Part shown: positions 4,739 through 6,521 of the stretch, one piece after another | Position numbering within the stretch: position 1 is the stretch's first letter | How the letters are laid out: every line of letters begins with the position of its first letter | From: M3007 sp040080915 | GTDB taxonomy: Bacteria; Bacteroidota; Bacteroidia; Chitinophagales; Saprospiraceae | Length of the DNA: 6,521 nt | Direction of reading: 5' to 3' | Assembly (NCBI GenBank): GCA_040080915.1 | Contig: JBEBHD010000282.1 | Location: forward strand, 1-6,521 | The notes under the pieces: generated by a model | Database searches by the model: none | Seen by the model: the letters and a program-made list of their open reading frames with translations, nothing else | What the model was told of the DNA's origin: nothing | Position numbers and translations under genes: made by a program

Positions 4739-6521
4739 TCAATTCCCACACCCACCACTCACTGTCACGTTGAAAACACACGTCACCTGCTCGCCCGATG
4801 CAGCACTGGCCATCATCGTCACCGCCACCGTTCCGGGATTGACCACTGTACCCGGCGCGGGTGTTTGGGTAATCGTACCGATACAGTCGCCTGTGATCGT
4901 AGCAAGGCCGGTATAATCACCCAAAACAGCCCGGCAGCGGGTGTCGGTGCTCAGGGCTGGTACGCTGGATGGGCACGTAATTCCACAGGCACCTCCTGCA
5001 ATATGCACGATACCTGCCAGCGTCGTAACAGGCACGGGTTGCAGGTCACCATCGTACGCAGCGATGGACGTAGGCATCGCCGTGAAATTGATCGGCGACG
5101 AGGTACCAGGTGCCCCCACTGCGATGAAGTTCAGGGTAAACAAAACCGAGCCGTCGGGCAGGGTCAGCGGCCCGGGATTCAAGGCATAGTACAGGTGGCT
5201 GAGCGTGCCGTTGGCGGCGTTGCCCGTGTTGAAATTACCACTCGTCATGCCCGGCAATGCTGGAGAGGCCGACTGAAAATGCAAAACCGCCGGGACCCAA
5301 TTCATGGAAAACTGATAGCCCGCAATGCTGGAAAAATCCTTTGCCTGAATTTGCACGGAGACCGCCGTGCCGCCGGGCACCGTCTGATCGGCAGGCGAAA
5401 CGGACACCGTGATCGGTGCGGCGCTGCCGGAAATGATGTTCAGCGTGCCGCTGACGGTTTGCACAGGCACGGTCGCTCCTGCCTTGTCAGTTACCTCCAT
5501 CAGTGCCGGCCCGTTGGGAAAACTGAACGGCGTGGACGAGCCGTTCGATCCCACCGGCGTGAAACAAACCTCGAACAAAACGGCTCCGTTGGGGAGCGAA
5601 ACTCCATTGGCTGTCAGATCATACCAGCCAAAACCAAGCAGACCGTTCCCGCTTTGACCCGTGAAAAAATTGGAACTGTTCAGCCCCGATAATGCCGGAT
5701 TAAAATTTTTCACCTGCTGAAAATCGAACACGGCCGGATCCCAACCCAGCGAAAACTGGGCGGAAACAATGTCCGTAAAATTCGACGTACAAACCGGCGC
5801 GCATACCGCCGCGCCATTCACGCTGGTGGCATTGCCCGAAACGAATTGGAGCGATGCGGGCGGTGGCGGTGGTTGGCCCGTGATCGAAATCTGCCCGTCG
5901 TCGGTGTTCAGCCCGAACGGATCGCAGCCGCCGTTCACCACCTCAAATTTGGTGGGCGTTTGCACGAAAGCCACCGGCGTGCTGCTACCTGACGGCCCGA
6001 CAAGGGTAAACGTGAGGGAAAAAAGCACCGTGTTGTTGGGCAAGGCCTGCGGCCCGGCGATCAAATCCGTCCACCAACACACCGAGAGTTTGCCTGCGGC
6101 GGCTTGCGCGGTGTTGAACGATAGGTCGGTCAGCAAGGGCAGCGCCGGGTTCAGGTTGGTCACGCCGGCAAATTGGTCAAGGCTCGCCACAGCCGGGTCC
6201 CATTGCATGGAAAACTGCAGGCCCGACACGTCGGCAAAATCCTGCACGGTCACGTCAATGGTTACTTGCTGGCCTGTTTGGCCGCTGGCGCTGGATGCCA
6301 ACGCGGTGAGAAAAGCCGGCCCCTGCGTGTCGCCCGTGCAGTCCGTCACATCGCCGGTTTTGATCGCCACAAAATCCCGAACCGCGTTGGCTTGCAGGTC
6401 GGTGATTTCCGCAAATTCGGGGTAAGCCGGCGGCTGAAACGGGTTTTGCGGATTTGGAAAAACATGATCGGCGGATATGAACTGCCACGACGGTCCGTTG
6501 GGCAGTTCGGTGTAATTGCCG
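4739..6521 (-). CDS. Secreted cohesin-repeat protein, 5' part outside the window
   Basis: The frame is open from the window edge to TGA at 4739-4741, giving 593 residues of the C-terminal part. Residues 1-60 (WQFISADHVFPNPQNPF and later FVAIKTGDVTD) resemble the segment that follows dockerin-like regions in large Bacteroidota surface proteins. Three cohesin-like beta-sandwich repeats follow, at about 70-213, 222-363 and 370-507. Each carries a QFSxxWxPAV strand (102-111, 255-264, 403-412) and a P-[ND]-x2-VLF-x3-F strand (161-171, 310-320, 455-465). The third repeat has WVP where the others have WDP. A PPPPP linker (217-221) separates the first two. Residues 509-590 form a HYR-like Ig domain (ITCPSS, CVFNVTVSG). 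The protein ends at GGCGN, without a type IX secretion sorting domain. An in-frame GTG at 6370 is not the start, because conserved sequence continues upstream. Ligand and partner are unknown; adhesion or surface assembly is inference. Confidence 0.85.
   Translation of the reverse strand, partial: GNYTELPNGPSWQFISADHVFPNPQNPFQPPAYPEFAEITDLQANAVRDFVAIKTGDVTDCTGDTQGPAFLTALASSASGQTGQQVTIDVTVQDFADVSGLQFSMQWDPAVASLDQFAGVTNLNPALPLLTDLSFNTAQAAAGKLSVCWWTDLIAGPQALPNNTVLFSLTFTLVGPSGSSTPVAFVQTPTKFEVVNGGCDPFGLNTDDGQISITGQPPPPPASLQFVSGNATSVNGAAVCAPVCTSNFTDIVSAQFSLGWDPAVFDFQQVKNFNPALSGLNSSNFFTGQSGNGLLGFGWYDLTANGVSLPNGAVLFEVCFTPVGSNGSSTPFSFPNGPALMEVTDKAGATVPVQTVSGTLNIISGSAAPITVSVSPADQTVPGGTAVSVQIQAKDFSSIAGYQFSMNWVPAVLHFQSASPALPGMTSGNFNTGNAANGTLSHLYYALNPGPLTLPDGSVLFTLNFIAVGAPGTSSPINFTAMPTSIAAYDGDLQPVPVTTLAGIVHIAGGACGITCPSSVPALSTDTRCRAVLGDYTGLATITGDCIGTITQTPAPGTVVNPGTVAVTMMASAASGEQVTCVFNVTVSGGCGN

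Noticed and set aside
4724..5692. Plus-strand open frames opposite the cohesin-repeat gene (also 5769-6425)
   Set aside because: The minus-strand frame shows three aligned repeats and a HYR-like domain. The plus-strand translations are Arg/Gly-rich or low-complexity shadows.
6251..6370. GTG at 6370 as the start of the cohesin-repeat protein
   Set aside because: The frame stays open to the window edge and encodes a recognisable dockerin-flank-like segment (ISADHVFPNPQNPF), so the true start is outside.

Overview
The window reads as chromosomal DNA of a Bacteroidota bacterium, most likely of the Saprospiria (Haliscomenobacter/Lewinella-like) lineage. Three things suggest this. Two upstream regions carry the Bacteroidota-type promoter octamer TAnnTTTG, in both cases as TACCTTTG, and start codons lack Shine-Dalgarno sequences. 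A small CcmD-family membrane protein of the Bacteroidota type overlaps a ~470-residue Glu/Leu/Phe/Val dehydrogenase. The right end encodes a very large secreted protein with cohesin-like repeats and a HYR-like domain, a style common in Saprospiria. The lineage call is inference from recognition and not from a search.

Layout, left to right. Bases 1-192 are non-coding and hold two dyad structures plus a run of 7-base tandem repeats that reaches the stop codon of an Lrp/AsnC-family regulator (193-681, minus). Its promoter (728-758, minus) sits in an AT-rich gap of about 310 bases. That gap also holds a nested inverted repeat (799-893) and a strong intrinsic terminator (899-967, minus) for the next gene. 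A minus-strand set follows, transcribed in the order ubiA-like prenyltransferase (2676-3542), ccmD-like protein (2404-2628) and glutamate dehydrogenase (992-2407). The last two share an ATGA stop/start overlap. Divergent from ubiA is fabH (3648-4640, plus), with a perfect 8-bp inverted repeat filling the spacer of its predicted promoter. Directly after the fabH stop is a 69-base scrap encoding the C-terminal end of an AraC-family DNA-binding domain, followed by the convergent 3' end of the cohesin-repeat protein gene (4739-6521, minus), whose start lies beyond the window.

How the parts fit. Prenyltransferase (quinone side-chain attachment), CcmD (cytochrome c maturation) and glutamate dehydrogenase (linking amino-acid nitrogen and the TCA cycle) suggest a respiration/central-metabolism transcription unit. 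An amino-acid-responsive Lrp-type regulator lies downstream and is separately transcribed. FabH starts fatty-acid synthesis from its own promoter. The right-hand gene is a surface or secreted protein unrelated to these.

I see no CRISPR array, tRNA, rRNA, insertion sequence, phage gene or defence system. No gene family here looks new. The least ordinary items are the AraC remnant, the fabH promoter dyad, the dyads and repeats around lrp, and the missing sorting domain on the cohesin-repeat protein.
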